In this document: in pieces, positions 1-8,851 of the stretch | Layout of the letters: the number at the start of each line of letters is the position of its first letter | Position numbering within the stretch: the first letter of the stretch is position 1 | Source of the DNA: Allopusillimonas ginsengisoli | GTDB lineage: Bacteria > Pseudomonadota > Gammaproteobacteria > Burkholderiales > Burkholderiaceae_B | Assembly (NCBI RefSeq): GCF_004153455.1 | Contig: NZ_SDQE01000001.1 | Span: forward strand, 124,001 to 188,000 | DNA: 64,000 nt | Direction: 5' to 3' | The notes under the pieces: model-generated | What the model was told of the DNA's origin: nothing | Databases searched by the model: none | Seen by the model: only the letters and a program-made list of their open reading frames with translations | Position numbers and translations under genes: made by a program

Positions 1-629
1 ATGCCGGCCAGCTCCGCCAACAGCACCTCTTGTTTGCGCTGCGCTTCGGCCCGCCGTTCATGTACGCGCATGGAGATCAGGCTGTAGATCTCTGTACCCG
101 TGATTTGCTCAAGAATGGGTGCGCGCTCATCAGGCGACGCCTGCAGAAAAGCAGCGAACCCGCCCTGAGCAAGCAGCATGGAGCGGGTAAACCGATCGAA
201 ATCCATGCCGGTCGTCTTTTCTATTACACCGGCTACTGCCCTGATTTTGTTTTCGACAATCTGCCCGGAATCTGCGTCGGCGATTTCGTGCCGTGGCTGT
301 TGCAATGCCCCATCAGCCCGCTTGCGCGCGCGATGCTGGCTCCAGTGACAGCGATAGCGCCCCAGTGTCGTTTCAAACGTCACTTCCGCAAAACACTCGG
401 AGGTCTGGCGCGACATGATTTCATTGTCGCTCTGCGTGACTTTGCTCAAGCGCGGCGTGCGCCCGTGCAGCGCCAGGCAAATCGCATCGAGGATTGTCGA
501 CTTGCCCGCACCTGTGGGGCCAGTGATGGCAAAGATACCGCCCGACACGTAATCAGGGTGAGTGAAGTCAATCTCCCATTCACCGACCAGTGAATTCAGG
601 TTCTTGAATCGTACTTGCAGTATACGCAT
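1..629 (-). CDS. sbcC: Exonuclease SbcC, N-terminal part (cut by window edge)
   Basis: Large subunit of the SbcCD nuclease, an SMC-like ATPase that with SbcD cuts hairpins and cruciform DNA during replication and repair. The first 209 residues are visible. They begin MRILQVRFKNLNSLVG and carry a Walker A motif GPTGAGKST near residue 38, followed by a SbcC-type stretch ending in the start of the coiled coil (RRAEAQRKQEVLL). The start is the ATG at 629, 11 bases after the sbcD stop, so the two genes form the usual sbcD-sbcC pair. The signature and Walker B motifs and the zinc hook lie outside the window. Confidence 0.93.
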   Translation of the reverse strand, partial: MRILQVRFKNLNSLVGEWEIDFTHPDYVSGGIFAITGPTGAGKSTILDAICLALHGRTPRLSKVTQSDNEIMSRQTSECFAEVTFETTLGRYRCHWSQHRARKRADGALQQPRHEIADADSGQIVENKIRAVAGVIEKTTGMDFDRFTRSMLLAQGGFAAFLQASPDERAPILEQITGTEIYSLISMRVHERRAEAQRKQEVLLAELAG

Positions 630-640
630 CTGTCTGCCGC

Positions 641-1963
641 CTACTCCGCTCGCGTGTCTTCTTCAAGCACTGATATCACGACTTCACGATAACTGTCTCT
701 CAGCGCGAGTTGCTGTGCCAGCGGTACCTTGTGGGCGGCCAGGCATCGTTCAAAAACTTCATCGGGCGCCAGGTCATCGAGCGTTTCATCTTCATGCAGG
801 GATTCCAGAACACGTTCCATGACGCGGTTATTACGCACCCGCAATATCTCTATCTGAGTGCCCGCTACGGCTGTATCCAGCTGCTTGCGCAGGTCTGTAG
901 CGAGGTCCGCGCCTTCGTAGACGATCTCGACCCAGGCCATAGACTGTTCCGCTCCCAATACCTGCAAGGCAGCAGCGATGTCAGCCCAGTCCCCTTTTAT
1001 TCGCGCCAGCGGCTGGAATACAGGAACATCCAGTAGTGCAACCTCGACGGCAGGCCGGCCATGCCTCGATTCAACATGCCCGGAAGGCGAGATGACCTGC
1101 CTGTCATCCGATCCGGCGATATCGTGACCAGCGCCAGCGGCACTGTCTGCGCTCAAGCTGACCAAACACACGCTTTTGGCCTGCGCGGCCTCGCCAAAAC
1201 CCATGGCCAGCGGCGATCCGCAATAACGTATGGTGTCTGACCCACCCACTTTCTGCGGCACATGCAGATGCCCTAGCGCAAGATAATCAAAGCTATCGGG
1301 AAACATGTTTGCCGCAACATGCGCCAGTGAACCAACATACAGTTCGCGCACGCCATCGCCCTCCAGTGTTTTCCCGCCCGCGGTAAAAAGATGGCCCATG
1401 CCTACCACGGGCAAGCGGCGGTCCAGGCGCTGCCGCTTAGCCTCCGCCTGTGCAGCCACTTGCGCGTAGTGCCTGCGTATGCCTTCCAGCAGCTTGCGCT
1501 CTTTGTCTTCGACGCTTTCGCCCGCTTCAGCTGTTCGAATGTCGCGATCTCGCAGATAAGGCACGGCGCACACAATCAGTTCGGGCTCGCCTTGCGGGTC
1601 CCGCAGCACGATCACCTCGTCGTCAGGGCAGTCTGATGCGCTGCCCACCACGTGCACATTCATCGACTTGAGCAGTTCCCGCGGCGCATCCAGAAAAGAT
1701 GGCGAATCGTGGTTACCCGCGATCACGACCACATGTCTGCAACAGGACTGCGCGACCCGGCAGAGAAACTGGTAGTAGAGTGCTTGCGCGCGATTGCTGG
1801 GCGTGCTGGTATCGAAGATATCACCGGCGACCAGCAGCGCATCGACCTTCTCTTGTTCGATGGTGTCAGCAAGCCAGCGAAGAAATGCGTCGAATTCTTC
1901 GTAGCGTTTGCGCCCGTACAGCGTACGGCCTATATGCCAATCAGATGTGTGCAGTATTTTCAT
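641..1963 (-). CDS. sbcD: Exonuclease SbcD, metallophosphoesterase subunit
   Basis: Nuclease subunit of SbcCD. The 440-residue protein opens MKILHTSDWHIGRTLYG, in which D7 and H9 are the first metal ligands of calcineurin-like phosphoesterases. VAGDIFD and IAGNHDSP (GDxxD and GNHD) follow, and a later GHLHVPQ gives the last histidines. An in-frame ATG lies 17 codons further upstream, but SbcD proteins normally begin at MKILHTSDWH, so I use 1963. The family is usually about 400 residues; the extra length lies in the less conserved C-terminal part. It is followed directly by sbcC. Confidence 0.95.
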   Translation of the reverse strand: MKILHTSDWHIGRTLYGRKRYEEFDAFLRWLADTIEQEKVDALLVAGDIFDTSTPSNRAQALYYQFLCRVAQSCCRHVVVIAGNHDSPSFLDAPRELLKSMNVHVVGSASDCPDDEVIVLRDPQGEPELIVCAVPYLRDRDIRTAEAGESVEDKERKLLEGIRRHYAQVAAQAEAKRQRLDRRLPVVGMGHLFTAGGKTLEGDGVRELYVGSLAHVAANMFPDSFDYLALGHLHVPQKVGGSDTIRYCGSPLAMGFGEAAQAKSVCLVSLSADSAAGAGHDIAGSDDRQVISPSGHVESRHGRPAVEVALLDVPVFQPLARIKGDWADIAAALQVLGAEQSMAWVEIVYEGADLATDLRKQLDTAVAGTQIEILRVRNNRVMERVLESLHEDETLDDLAPDEVFERCLAAHKVPLAQQLALRDSYREVVISVLEEDTRAE

Positions 1964-2038
1964 CAAGCCCCGCCTGTCGCGCCTTCTCGGGGATGATGCC
2001 ACCCCCGCGGGCACAGTACAGTATATCCGGGGCCAGAC

Positions 2039-3601
2039 TTACCACTGCCCGAAGTACACCCCTGCCTTCTTGTAGGCGTTGGTGCCTTTCTCGACCGCCT
2101 CGTCTGTCACCGTACTGCGGCGTTTCAGACGTGTAAACCAGTCGAGCAGGCGGGCCCGGCACGCGGCGCGCACCTCGCCATATTCAGGGTCGCGGCCCAA
2201 ATCCTGAAACTGGTCCGGATCTGCCTGCAAATCATAGAGCTGCTCGGGCTCATCCAGCCAGTACACATAACGCCAGCGCTCGGTGCGCACCGACCAGGCG
2301 CGCGCGTTCTGCGGGGTTTTGCCCGTGTCCAGGCGCGCAAGGCGATAGCTGTAGTCCAGCTCTGAGAAAACACAATCTCGCCAAGGTATGGCTTGCCCGT
2401 TCAACAAGGGCAGCAGGCTGCGACCTTCGAGACGATGGGTGGCCAGCGGCAGCCCCAACCATTCGAGCAGAGTGGGCAGAATGTCGACCGACTCCACCAA
2501 CTGCGCATTGACGGCGCCGCGTGACTCGTCGGCCTCGGCCGACGGATCCATCACGATCAAGGGCACGCGCTGCACGGTATCGTAGAACAGCTCTTTTTCG
2601 CCCAGCCAGTGATCACCCAGAAAATCACCATGGTCAGCGGTGAAAATGATCAACGTATTGGCCATCAAGCCGCTACGCTCCATGTAATCGAACAGACGGC
2701 CAAGATGATCATCCAGTTGCGTGATCAAACCCTGATATGCGGGACGAACGGTGCGTACGCACGCATCGCTGGAAAAACTGATGCTTTCTTCCTGTTGCCG
2801 ATAGGCGGCCAATACAGGATGTGCATTGTTTCGTTCGGCCTCATTGCGAATCACGGGCAGGCATTGCTCGGGGCTATACATCTCATGGTAGGGCGCCGGC
2901 GCAATGTACGGCCAGTGCGGCTTGACATAGCTCAAGTGCATCACCCAGGGCTCGTCGCCCATGCGCTGCATGAAACCGAGCGCCTGATTGGTCATGTACG
3001 CGGTTTCGGAATGTTGCTCATCCACCAACGAGGGATAACATGCGTTGCGCATGTGCCATCCGCTCACTGGCTTACCATCGGGCCCGCGCGCCGAAATCAC
3101 AAAGTCTGTCCATGGATCATCCGATACATAACCGTGCTTTCGCAGGTAACCAGGATACCCGCTCTCGTCCCCCGGCTCATGATGGCCGTCGTATCGATCG
3201 ATTTCCTCAAAGCCGCCGCTGCTCAGCAAACGCCCAAGCTCGCTGCCGCCATCCAGCGCCAGGCGCTGCAACCCGGCATGATCGGGCATGACATGGGTTT
3301 TACCCGCCAGCACCAGCTTGCGTCCATGGCTGCGCAAGTATTCGCCCATGGTGACTTCGCCGACCGACAGCGGCACGCGATTCCAGGTCGCGCCATGCGT
3401 GGAGGGATAACGGCCGGTGTAGTAACTCATGCGGGAAGGCCCGCACACGCCCGAGTTCACGAAGGCCCGGTCAAACCGCACGCCCCGCCGCGCCAACGCA
3501 TCAATATTGGGCGTACGGATATGAGGGTGTCCATAGCAGGCCAAATGATCGGCACGCAGTTGGTCAGCCATAATGAAAAGGACGTTGCGGCGCTCGCTCA
3601 T
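2039..3601 (-). CDS. Sulfatase / phosphonate monoester hydrolase family enzyme
   Basis: A 520-residue alkaline-phosphatase-superfamily hydrolase that removes sulfate (or a phosphonate ester) from a small molecule. The N-terminus NVLFIMADQLRADHL holds the metal aspartate D13. CGPSR at residues 53-57 is the CxPSR sulfatase motif, in which C53 would be converted to formylglycine. TADHGDFLGDH near residue 323 gives further metal ligands. There is no signal peptide, so it should act in the cytoplasm. It lies 29 bases after the Bug receptor gene in the same direction, with a divergent MarR gene beyond. I infer a small catabolic unit for a sulfated or phosphonated compound; the substrate is unknown. 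No formylglycine-generating enzyme gene is in the window. Confidence 0.85.
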   Translation of the reverse strand: MSERRNVLFIMADQLRADHLACYGHPHIRTPNIDALARRGVRFDRAFVNSGVCGPSRMSYYTGRYPSTHGATWNRVPLSVGEVTMGEYLRSHGRKLVLAGKTHVMPDHAGLQRLALDGGSELGRLLSSGGFEEIDRYDGHHEPGDESGYPGYLRKHGYVSDDPWTDFVISARGPDGKPVSGWHMRNACYPSLVDEQHSETAYMTNQALGFMQRMGDEPWVMHLSYVKPHWPYIAPAPYHEMYSPEQCLPVIRNEAERNNAHPVLAAYRQQEESISFSSDACVRTVRPAYQGLITQLDDHLGRLFDYMERSGLMANTLIIFTADHGDFLGDHWLGEKELFYDTVQRVPLIVMDPSAEADESRGAVNAQLVESVDILPTLLEWLGLPLATHRLEGRSLLPLLNGQAIPWRDCVFSELDYSYRLARLDTGKTPQNARAWSVRTERWRYVYWLDEPEQLYDLQADPDQFQDLGRDPEYGEVRAACRARLLDWFTRLKRRSTVTDEAVEKGTNAYKKAGVYFGQW

Positions 3602-3630
3602 GATATTTTGTGCTCTTCTCTTTCAGCCAT

Positions 3631-4614
3631 TCACTGTGTCACGACAAATCCGGAATCACGGACTACGGGCTCCCATTGCTTGCGAAAATCAGCAATCAGC
3701 GTTGCCGTTTCATTCGCATCGGCGGATACCGGAATAAGCGTATTCTGCAACAAGGTTTCCTGAACTTTTGGATCGGCCGTCACCGTCTTGATTGCCTCGC
3801 CCAGCATCTGTATCTTTTCGGCCGGCATGGCTGCCGAGGCAAAAAACGCATTCCACCCCGAGGCCTCCAGATCTATACCCGACTCGTCGAATGTTGGTAC
3901 ATCCGGCAGATCCACTTCTCTGTCCTTGCCCGACGTAGCCAGTATCCGAATGCGCTGTCCGGCGTGCTGCCGCGTAAGGACATCCAGCGTATCAATGGCC
4001 ACTGGTATGACGCCGCCAATCAAGTCGGTCAGCACCGGGGCGGAGCCACGATAGCCAACGATCTCCGCCTTGGTGCCTATGGCATCTGCCAGCATCAAGC
4101 CAAAGAAATGCGGCAGGCTGCCGGTAGCGGGTACGGCTACATTGAACTTGTCCGGGTTCGCTTTAGCCCAGGCCACCAGATCCTCGATGTCCTTGATGTC
4201 GCTGTCGGCCGAGACCGCCACGCCGAATCCGTACTCAGTCACCATAGACACTGGCTGGAAATCCTTGATCGGATCGTAATCGAGGTTTTTATAAACAAGC
4301 GGCGCAACGACCATGACCGCGGGATTGCCCAGAATCAGCACATTCTTTTTCGAATCTGCCGCCTTCACATACTGAGCCGCAATGCGGCCGCCAGCCCCGG
4401 TCTTGTTTTCGACGACAACGGGTACGCCCAGTTGTTTCTCCAGCCCCTCGGCAACAATACGTGCCGCCCGATCCGACGCACCGCCCGGCGCGTAACCGAC
4501 AACCACCGTCAATGGTTCAGTCAACCTCGGTGATTCGGCCTGCGCCCACCCCACGACTGGCAATACACACAAAGCACAGGACAATACGACTTTTTTCATG
4601 GCAGTCTGGAACAT
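3631..4614 (-). CDS. Bug-family tripartite tricarboxylate transporter receptor
   Basis: Periplasmic solute receptor of the TctC/Bug family, 327 residues with an N-terminal signal peptide (MKKVVLSCALCVLPVVGWAQA). The mature part has the family features LTVVVGYAPGGASD near the start and VVVENKTGAGG. These proteins bind carboxylates or related small anions for TctAB-type transporters, but no tctA or tctB gene lies nearby, which is common for the expanded Bug families of Alcaligenaceae. The start at 4614 has GAGGAG 7 bases upstream; the alternative ATG five codons later has no such site. It is likely co-transcribed with the sulfatase gene that follows. Confidence 0.92.
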   Translation of the reverse strand: MFQTAMKKVVLSCALCVLPVVGWAQAESPRLTEPLTVVVGYAPGGASDRAARIVAEGLEKQLGVPVVVENKTGAGGRIAAQYVKAADSKKNVLILGNPAVMVVAPLVYKNLDYDPIKDFQPVSMVTEYGFGVAVSADSDIKDIEDLVAWAKANPDKFNVAVPATGSLPHFFGLMLADAIGTKAEIVGYRGSAPVLTDLIGGVIPVAIDTLDVLTRQHAGQRIRILATSGKDREVDLPDVPTFDESGIDLEASGWNAFFASAAMPAEKIQMLGEAIKTVTADPKVQETLLQNTLIPVSADANETATLIADFRKQWEPVVRDSGFVVTQ

Positions 4615-4677
4615 ATTCCATCTCCTCGGACTTGATCTGTTTTACGTTTGGGGGCAGATTAGCAAGCGTACCAATAC

Positions 4678-4712
4678 TTGATCTAATCAATCATTCTCAA
4701 TACAAGGGTATT
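4678..4712. promoter_or_regulatory. Two short palindromes, candidate MarR operator
   Basis: The 122-base gap between the divergent Bug receptor and MarR genes holds two perfect inverted repeats: TTGAT-CTA-ATCAA at 4678-4690 and AATAC-AAGG-GTATT at 4699-4712. TTGA/TCAA dyads are typical of MarR-family binding sites. I infer that the MarR protein binds here and controls both directions. No DNA-binding evidence is available. Confidence 0.45.
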
Positions 4713-4736
4713 CCCCAACACGGAGCCAGCGCCATC

Positions 4737-5270
4737 ATGTCATTTTCTGCCCCGCATCGGGACCCCAAGGCAAGCCATTCGCCTACGTTGCACGACATGA
4801 TGATGTTTCGTCTGTACAGGGCGTGGTCTGCCGGCAATCCCATTTTTACGCGCCTGTGCGAGGGCCGTTTCAATATCACCCGACGCGAATGGCGCATTCT
4901 TGCCATCGTTGCCCAACATGGCGCGCTGACGTCCACCGATCTGGCCCATGCCGCCGCACTGGATGCGGCCCGAACGTCGCGAGCCATCAGTACGCTTTGC
5001 CAGAAAAAATTGCTCGAACGCACGCGCGGCCAACCCGATGCAAGAACAGTTCAGGTGTCCGCAAGCAGCGCGGGCATGCAACTGTACGAAGAGATAATGC
5101 CTATTGTTGCCGACCTGAACGACTTGATATTTCAGGACCTGAGCAGTCAGGAACTACATGCTTTCGGTACGATGCTGGATCGCATTATCCGGCGAGCCGG
5201 CTTGATGCTGGAGGAAGATCTGATCAAGGAGCGAGTGCATCGGGGGCGCGCAGGCGGCTACTCAGGTTGA
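4737..5270 (+). CDS. MarR-family transcriptional regulator
   Basis: A 177-residue winged-helix regulator. The HTH region reads FNITRREWRILAIVAQHGALTSTDL, then a recognition helix (DAARTSRAISTLCQKKLLER) and a wing (DARTVQVSASSAGM), as in MarR proteins that sense aromatic or other small molecules. The reading frame stays open far upstream, but the family start and the divergent gene layout favour ATG 4737, with GGAG about 11 bases ahead. It is divergent from the Bug receptor-sulfatase pair and probably controls it. Its last 9 bases overlap the 3' end of ung on the other strand. Confidence 0.88.
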   Translation: MSFSAPHRDPKASHSPTLHDMMMFRLYRAWSAGNPIFTRLCEGRFNITRREWRILAIVAQHGALTSTDLAHAAALDAARTSRAISTLCQKKLLERTRGQPDARTVQVSASSAGMQLYEEIMPIVADLNDLIFQDLSSQELHAFGTMLDRIIRRAGLMLEEDLIKERVHRGRAGGYSG

Positions 5271-6110
5271 GGATGCCGTCATCGCCTGGTTGTTGAGCCA
5301 GTCTATACCGCGCTCTCCCTGCGACTGCAGCCAGGCGTTCGCGGCACGAAAATGACCGCAGCCCATGAATGGCCGTGGCGGGCGGGTAGCTGACAAAGGC
5401 GACGGATGATTGGCACACAACACATGTACCGGGCCCTCCGGCGGCCGGGTATCAAGCAAGGCCTGCTTGGATTGCGCATGCGCCCCCCACAGCAGCAAGA
5501 CCTTGGGGCGAGGCTGGCGCAACACATGCTGGAGAATGGCGTCAGTAATGGTTTCCCAGCCCCGTTTGGCATGCGAGCCTGCCTGATGCGCCTCGACTGT
5601 CAAGCTGGTATTGAGCAAAAGTACGCCTTGGCGTGCCCAGCGTACAAGACTATTGCGCTGAGGCTGAAATTCGTCCGGATACTCCTGGGCCAGTTCGCTG
5701 AACATATTGCGCAGGCTGGGCGGTGTACGGCAGGCGTCTGGTACTGAAAACGCGAGCCCCTGTGCCTGGTTGGGGCCATGGTAGGGATCCTGCCCGATGA
5801 TCACGACCTGCACGTCCTGGGGCGCGGTTTCGACCAGGGCCCGCAAGGGACGCAACGGAAATATCTGTACGCCCTGGGCAAGCCGTTTGTCGAGAACGGC
5901 ATCCAGCCCCTCCAGGGCAGCGCGAACGGGACTGTCGGCAAAGGCATCTTGCCACGCTGGCGGCAATGACGCCACGTGGCTGACCAGATTACCCTGAAAG
6001 GCATTCTGGGCGGCTGGCGCCGACGGCGCATCGCCTGTGGTCAACGGGCGGCCTTGCTCGTCAAAGACAGGAATTTCCATCTGCCTGGCCTGTAAAGAAT
6101 CATCTTTCAC
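5262..6110 (-). CDS. ung: Uracil-DNA glycosylase
   Basis: Removes uracil from DNA as the first step of base excision repair. Family 1 UDG, 282 residues. The water-activating motif GQDPYHG is at residues 106-112 (D108 catalytic); LLLNTSLTVE and the minor-groove loop HPSPLSATRP follow. Compared with the roughly 229-residue E. coli enzyme it has about 45 extra N-terminal residues. The start is a GTG at 6110 with GGAG 8 bases upstream; an ATG ten codons later (6080) is possible. Its 3' end overlaps marR by 9 bases, tail to tail. Confidence 0.96.
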   Translation of the reverse strand: MKDDSLQARQMEIPVFDEQGRPLTTGDAPSAPAAQNAFQGNLVSHVASLPPAWQDAFADSPVRAALEGLDAVLDKRLAQGVQIFPLRPLRALVETAPQDVQVVIIGQDPYHGPNQAQGLAFSVPDACRTPPSLRNMFSELAQEYPDEFQPQRNSLVRWARQGVLLLNTSLTVEAHQAGSHAKRGWETITDAILQHVLRQPRPKVLLLWGAHAQSKQALLDTRPPEGPVHVLCANHPSPLSATRPPRPFMGCGHFRAANAWLQSQGERGIDWLNNQAMTASST

Positions 6111-6134
6111 GCTTACCGCTCCATTTTTTTGCCA

Positions 6135-7022
6135 TCAGGATTCAGAGGGAAACCCGGCTTCCGCCAGAACCGCCAGCGGACCCTTGCTGCGCACCGCGTC
6201 GAGTTTGTCCGGATGAGTAATGTACAACGCGCCCCCATACGACAACGAGTTGACTGACACATCGCATACGCGCTCGCGCTGGCGCGGCACCATCAGTAGC
6301 CAACCATCCTGCGCCAGCATATTGCAGGGAGGCAGCAAGCCTTCGCTGTCGGGCTTGAGCTCCAGAACCTCGCAAGCGCGCAGAAAGGCATTGAACATGC
6401 TTGCCGCCGCCGAATCCGGATCTGTATTGCGCCCGCAGTGGGCACGTACGAACAGGTGCCGGAATGGCAAGCCAGGATGCCGACAGTCGTATTGATCTGG
6501 CTGGTCGACAGGAAGCGCATCAACCAGATAGGCCAGCCCTGGATTGCCTGGTTCACCGGGTGTCCATTGAACATGCTTATGCCGCTGGCTCGCGCCCGCG
6601 GCTTCGCCGCCATTGTAGAACCCCAGTCCGCCTGCTTCTGCCATGATGCGGGCCAGGGCTACAAAATCCGTCAACGCCAACGGTGTGCGCTGCTCCTCAA
6701 ATTGTTTACGGGCCAACACCAGATGACGATCACACACCGGAAACTTGTTGAGCACCACATTGTGATCGTCGCCCAGCGTGCCGACTGTCAGCATGGGATC
6801 GGGCGAGAGAAAAGGATTGAAGTTGGGGTCTCGAGGCCCGCCCGGCAAGACAGCGGATTTGGCATCTTTTTCTGATCCGGAGGGCACCCACCGCAGCGTA
6901 AAGCGCAAGCCGCGATCCAAAAGCTGAATCGAGTTCGCCCTGCTGGAATGCAGGGCGCCCGCGGCACGCGCACTGACACTGCGCTGGTCTACCGCGCGTA
7001 TGAAGGCATGATCTGTGGCCAT
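6135..7022 (-). CDS. ATP adenylyltransferase / Ap4A phosphorylase family protein
   Basis: A 295-residue HIT-superfamily enzyme resembling Apa1/Apa2, which splits diadenosine tetraphosphate phosphorolytically to ATP and ADP. The histidine-triad-like motif is SQRHKHVQW at residues 146-153 (HxHxQ, with H150 as the nucleophile that becomes adenylylated). DDHNVVLNKFPVCDRHLVLA at 85-104 and the C-terminal NMLAQDGWLLMVPR match this family. No signal peptide. It lies upstream of ung in the same direction with a 24-base gap, so the two may be co-transcribed. The assignment to the family is strong; substrate preference is inferred. Confidence 0.87.
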   Translation of the reverse strand: MATDHAFIRAVDQRSVSARAAGALHSSRANSIQLLDRGLRFTLRWVPSGSEKDAKSAVLPGGPRDPNFNPFLSPDPMLTVGTLGDDHNVVLNKFPVCDRHLVLARKQFEEQRTPLALTDFVALARIMAEAGGLGFYNGGEAAGASQRHKHVQWTPGEPGNPGLAYLVDALPVDQPDQYDCRHPGLPFRHLFVRAHCGRNTDPDSAAASMFNAFLRACEVLELKPDSEGLLPPCNMLAQDGWLLMVPRQRERVCDVSVNSLSYGGALYITHPDKLDAVRSKGPLAVLAEAGFPSES

Positions 7023-7138
7023 GATTAACCTCTGTCTAGTTCAAGCGCCGCATTCCGGACACTGCGTAACCATGCCACATTTCAGAGACGGAGGCCATCC
7101 TGGATGAGCTGGAGAGCCTTCTTCGACGCGCATCCCCC

Positions 7139-8023
7139 TCAGGCCTGAGCGTGAAACTTCCCGGCCTGGTAATCCTCGAAAGCCTGCAACAGCTCCTGAC
7201 GGGTATTCATGACAAAGGGGCCGTGCTGGGCAATGGGCTCGCGCAATGGCTTGCCTGCAATCAGCAACGCGCGCGCGAGCCCACCTGCCGTCAAGACAAC
7301 TCCATCGCCATCGTTGGCCAGGATAGCCATCCGGCCGGACTCGACAAGCTCGTCGCCTATCGACACCTGCCCGCGATAGACAAAAACAAACCCGTTGAAC
7401 CCCTGAGGCACCGACTGCGCAAGCGACCCCGCTGCATCGAATGCCACATCAAGATACAGCGGCTCTGTCACTGGACGCTGTACCGCGCCAGCCACGCCAT
7501 GGCTGCTGCCGGCAATCACCCGTATCCGTATACCTTCGCCTGGTTGAACCTCGGGAATCTCTTCGCTTTGAATGTCGCGGTAGCCCGGAGCTGTCATCTT
7601 GTCGCGCGCAGGCAAATTGAGCCAGAGCTGGAACCCCTCCATACGTCCGTGCTCCTGCTCGGGCAATTCGGAGTGAACTAAGCCTCGGCCAGCCGTCATC
7701 CACTGCACGCCGCCATTTTGCAGCAAGCCCTCATGCCCTGCACTGTCGCGGTGACGCATGCGACCGTCAATCATGTAAGTCACCGTCTCGAATCCGCGAT
7801 GGGGATGATCCGGAAACCCCGCAATGTAGTCGTCCGGATTATCGCTGGCGAAATTATCCAGCATCAGATAAGGATCAAGACGCAACTGCAGGTCGTTGGT
7901 CAGTACACGCGTGAGCTGTACGCCGGCGCCATCGGACGTTGCCATCCCGCTCACCTGGCGTTCTACGCTGCGCGGATGCTCGACGAGCTCGGCCTGTAGC
8001 GTACGAAGAGGGGCTGCTGTCAT
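7139..8023 (-). CDS. Pirin-family protein
   Basis: A bicupin protein of 294 residues. The N-terminal cupin carries the pirin metal motif PDHPHRGFETVTYMIDG with HRDSAG downstream, and QWMTAGRGLVHSE is the usual third block. Some bacterial pirins have quercetinase activity and others regulate central metabolism by protein contact; which applies here cannot be told. The start ATG 8023 has AGGAG 7 bases upstream. It is followed by a 116-base gap before the Ap4A phosphorylase gene. No signal peptide is present, so it is cytoplasmic. Confidence 0.93.
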   Translation of the reverse strand: MTAAPLRTLQAELVEHPRSVERQVSGMATSDGAGVQLTRVLTNDLQLRLDPYLMLDNFASDNPDDYIAGFPDHPHRGFETVTYMIDGRMRHRDSAGHEGLLQNGGVQWMTAGRGLVHSELPEQEHGRMEGFQLWLNLPARDKMTAPGYRDIQSEEIPEVQPGEGIRIRVIAGSSHGVAGAVQRPVTEPLYLDVAFDAAGSLAQSVPQGFNGFVFVYRGQVSIGDELVESGRMAILANDGDGVVLTAGGLARALLIAGKPLREPIAQHGPFVMNTRQELLQAFEDYQAGKFHAQA

Positions 8024-8431
8024 CGTTTCTCTCCTGAAAGCCGCGGCATACGGCGCTCACGGCGCTTTGCCGTGGCCCGGCATCCGACGGCCAGATATAT
8101 AGTAGATGAACAGAATTATAAATAGCCTCATTTACAAGGATAAGCTAGTATAAATGGGAAAGATTGTCCCATTTATGAAACCAGTTTATGTAACCAGCTC
8201 GCCTGACACTGCGGACAAGTTGTCCACATTACCTGTGCACAACCCTGGGTAAAAGAAGGGGGCTTCTTATCCAAACGTAATATTCATGCCGAATTCTGAC
8301 TGAGGGGCAAAAATCGGCCTGCTCAGTTACCCAGGGTTTCCCCTCGACATGTCTCACAACGCAATGCACTTGTAATCCTCACCAGGGTTGTCATCATGAG
8401 ACTTCCTACATCGCAGTTGAAAGGAGATTGC
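8024..8431. other. 408-base intergenic region with several inverted repeats
   Basis: No gene is visible here. It separates the divergent pirin and DUF4168 genes and must hold both promoters. Three symmetric elements stand out: TAAATGGGA/TCCCATTTA (8151-8159 with 8167-8175); the near-symmetric pair TTGTCCACA/TGTGCACAA (8220-8228, 8234-8242); and a 12-base inverted repeat enclosing a small hairpin (8241-8338, listed separately). The first part is AT-rich compared with the flanking genes. Confidence 0.6.
8241..8338. repeat. 12-bp perfect inverted repeat enclosing a hairpin
   Basis: AACCCTGGGTAA at 8241-8252 is matched exactly by TTACCCAGGGTT at 8327-8338. Between them AAGAAG-GGGG-CTTCTT (8253-8268) forms a second, small hairpin. 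The 98-base unit lies 93 bases upstream of the DUF4168 start codon. It could be a pair of binding sites or a structured leader. Neither arm is followed by a T-run, so it is not a standard terminator. Confidence 0.55.
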
Positions 8432-8812
8432 ATGCATAAACGAATCAGCAACGTTATTTCGGGCTGCCTGCTCGCGGCCGGTCTGGTCAGCGGGGCCGCC
8501 ATGGCCCAACAGTCTGCGGCACCCGCAGCAGCACCTCAGGCAGCCGCTCCCGCAGCCAACTACTCAGACGTCCAGCTGAAACAGTTCGTGAACGCGTCGC
8601 AGAAAGTGGCGATGATCTCGCAGGAATACACGCCCAAGCTTGAGGCAGCCAAAGACGATGCGGGCAAAAAGCAAGTGTTTGAAGAGGCCGATGCCAAGAT
8701 GGTCGATGCCGTACACAAGGAAGGCATGACGGTTGACCAGTTCAATGGTATCAACCAGGCGCTGCAGCAAGATCCCAAACTGGTGGAGCGCGTGCAGCAA
8801 ATGGTTCAATAA
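8432..8812 (+). CDS. DUF4168 exported protein
   Basis: A 126-residue exported protein with signal peptide MHKRISNVISGCLLAAGLVSGAAMAQ cut after AMA. A short Ala/Pro/Gln linker follows, then a helical DUF4168 domain (YSDVQLKQFVNASQKVAMI ... MTVDQFNGINQALQQDP). Function is unknown; proteins of this family are periplasmic and often stress-linked. The start is ATG 8432 with AAGGAG 7 bases before it; an in-frame ATG at 8396 has no such site. It is a single gene followed by a strong palindromic terminator-like structure. Confidence 0.87.
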   Translation: MHKRISNVISGCLLAAGLVSGAAMAQQSAAPAAAPQAAAPAANYSDVQLKQFVNASQKVAMISQEYTPKLEAAKDDAGKKQVFEEADAKMVDAVHKEGMTVDQFNGINQALQQDPKLVERVQQMVQ

Positions 8813-8851
8813 AACCGCGCGGCCGCTACGCTGGGCGTTAAACGAGTTTCA

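Noticed and set aside
4685-4705. Fur-box-like string in the MarR/Bug gap
   Set aside because: Match to the Fur consensus is poor; the MarR-type dyads explain the region better.
8220-8242. TTGTCCACA and TGTGCACAA resemble DnaA boxes (8 of 9), and another lies at 38071-38079
   Set aside because: No dnaA, dnaN, gidA or AT-rich unwinding region nearby, so not an origin. Isolated near-boxes are common.
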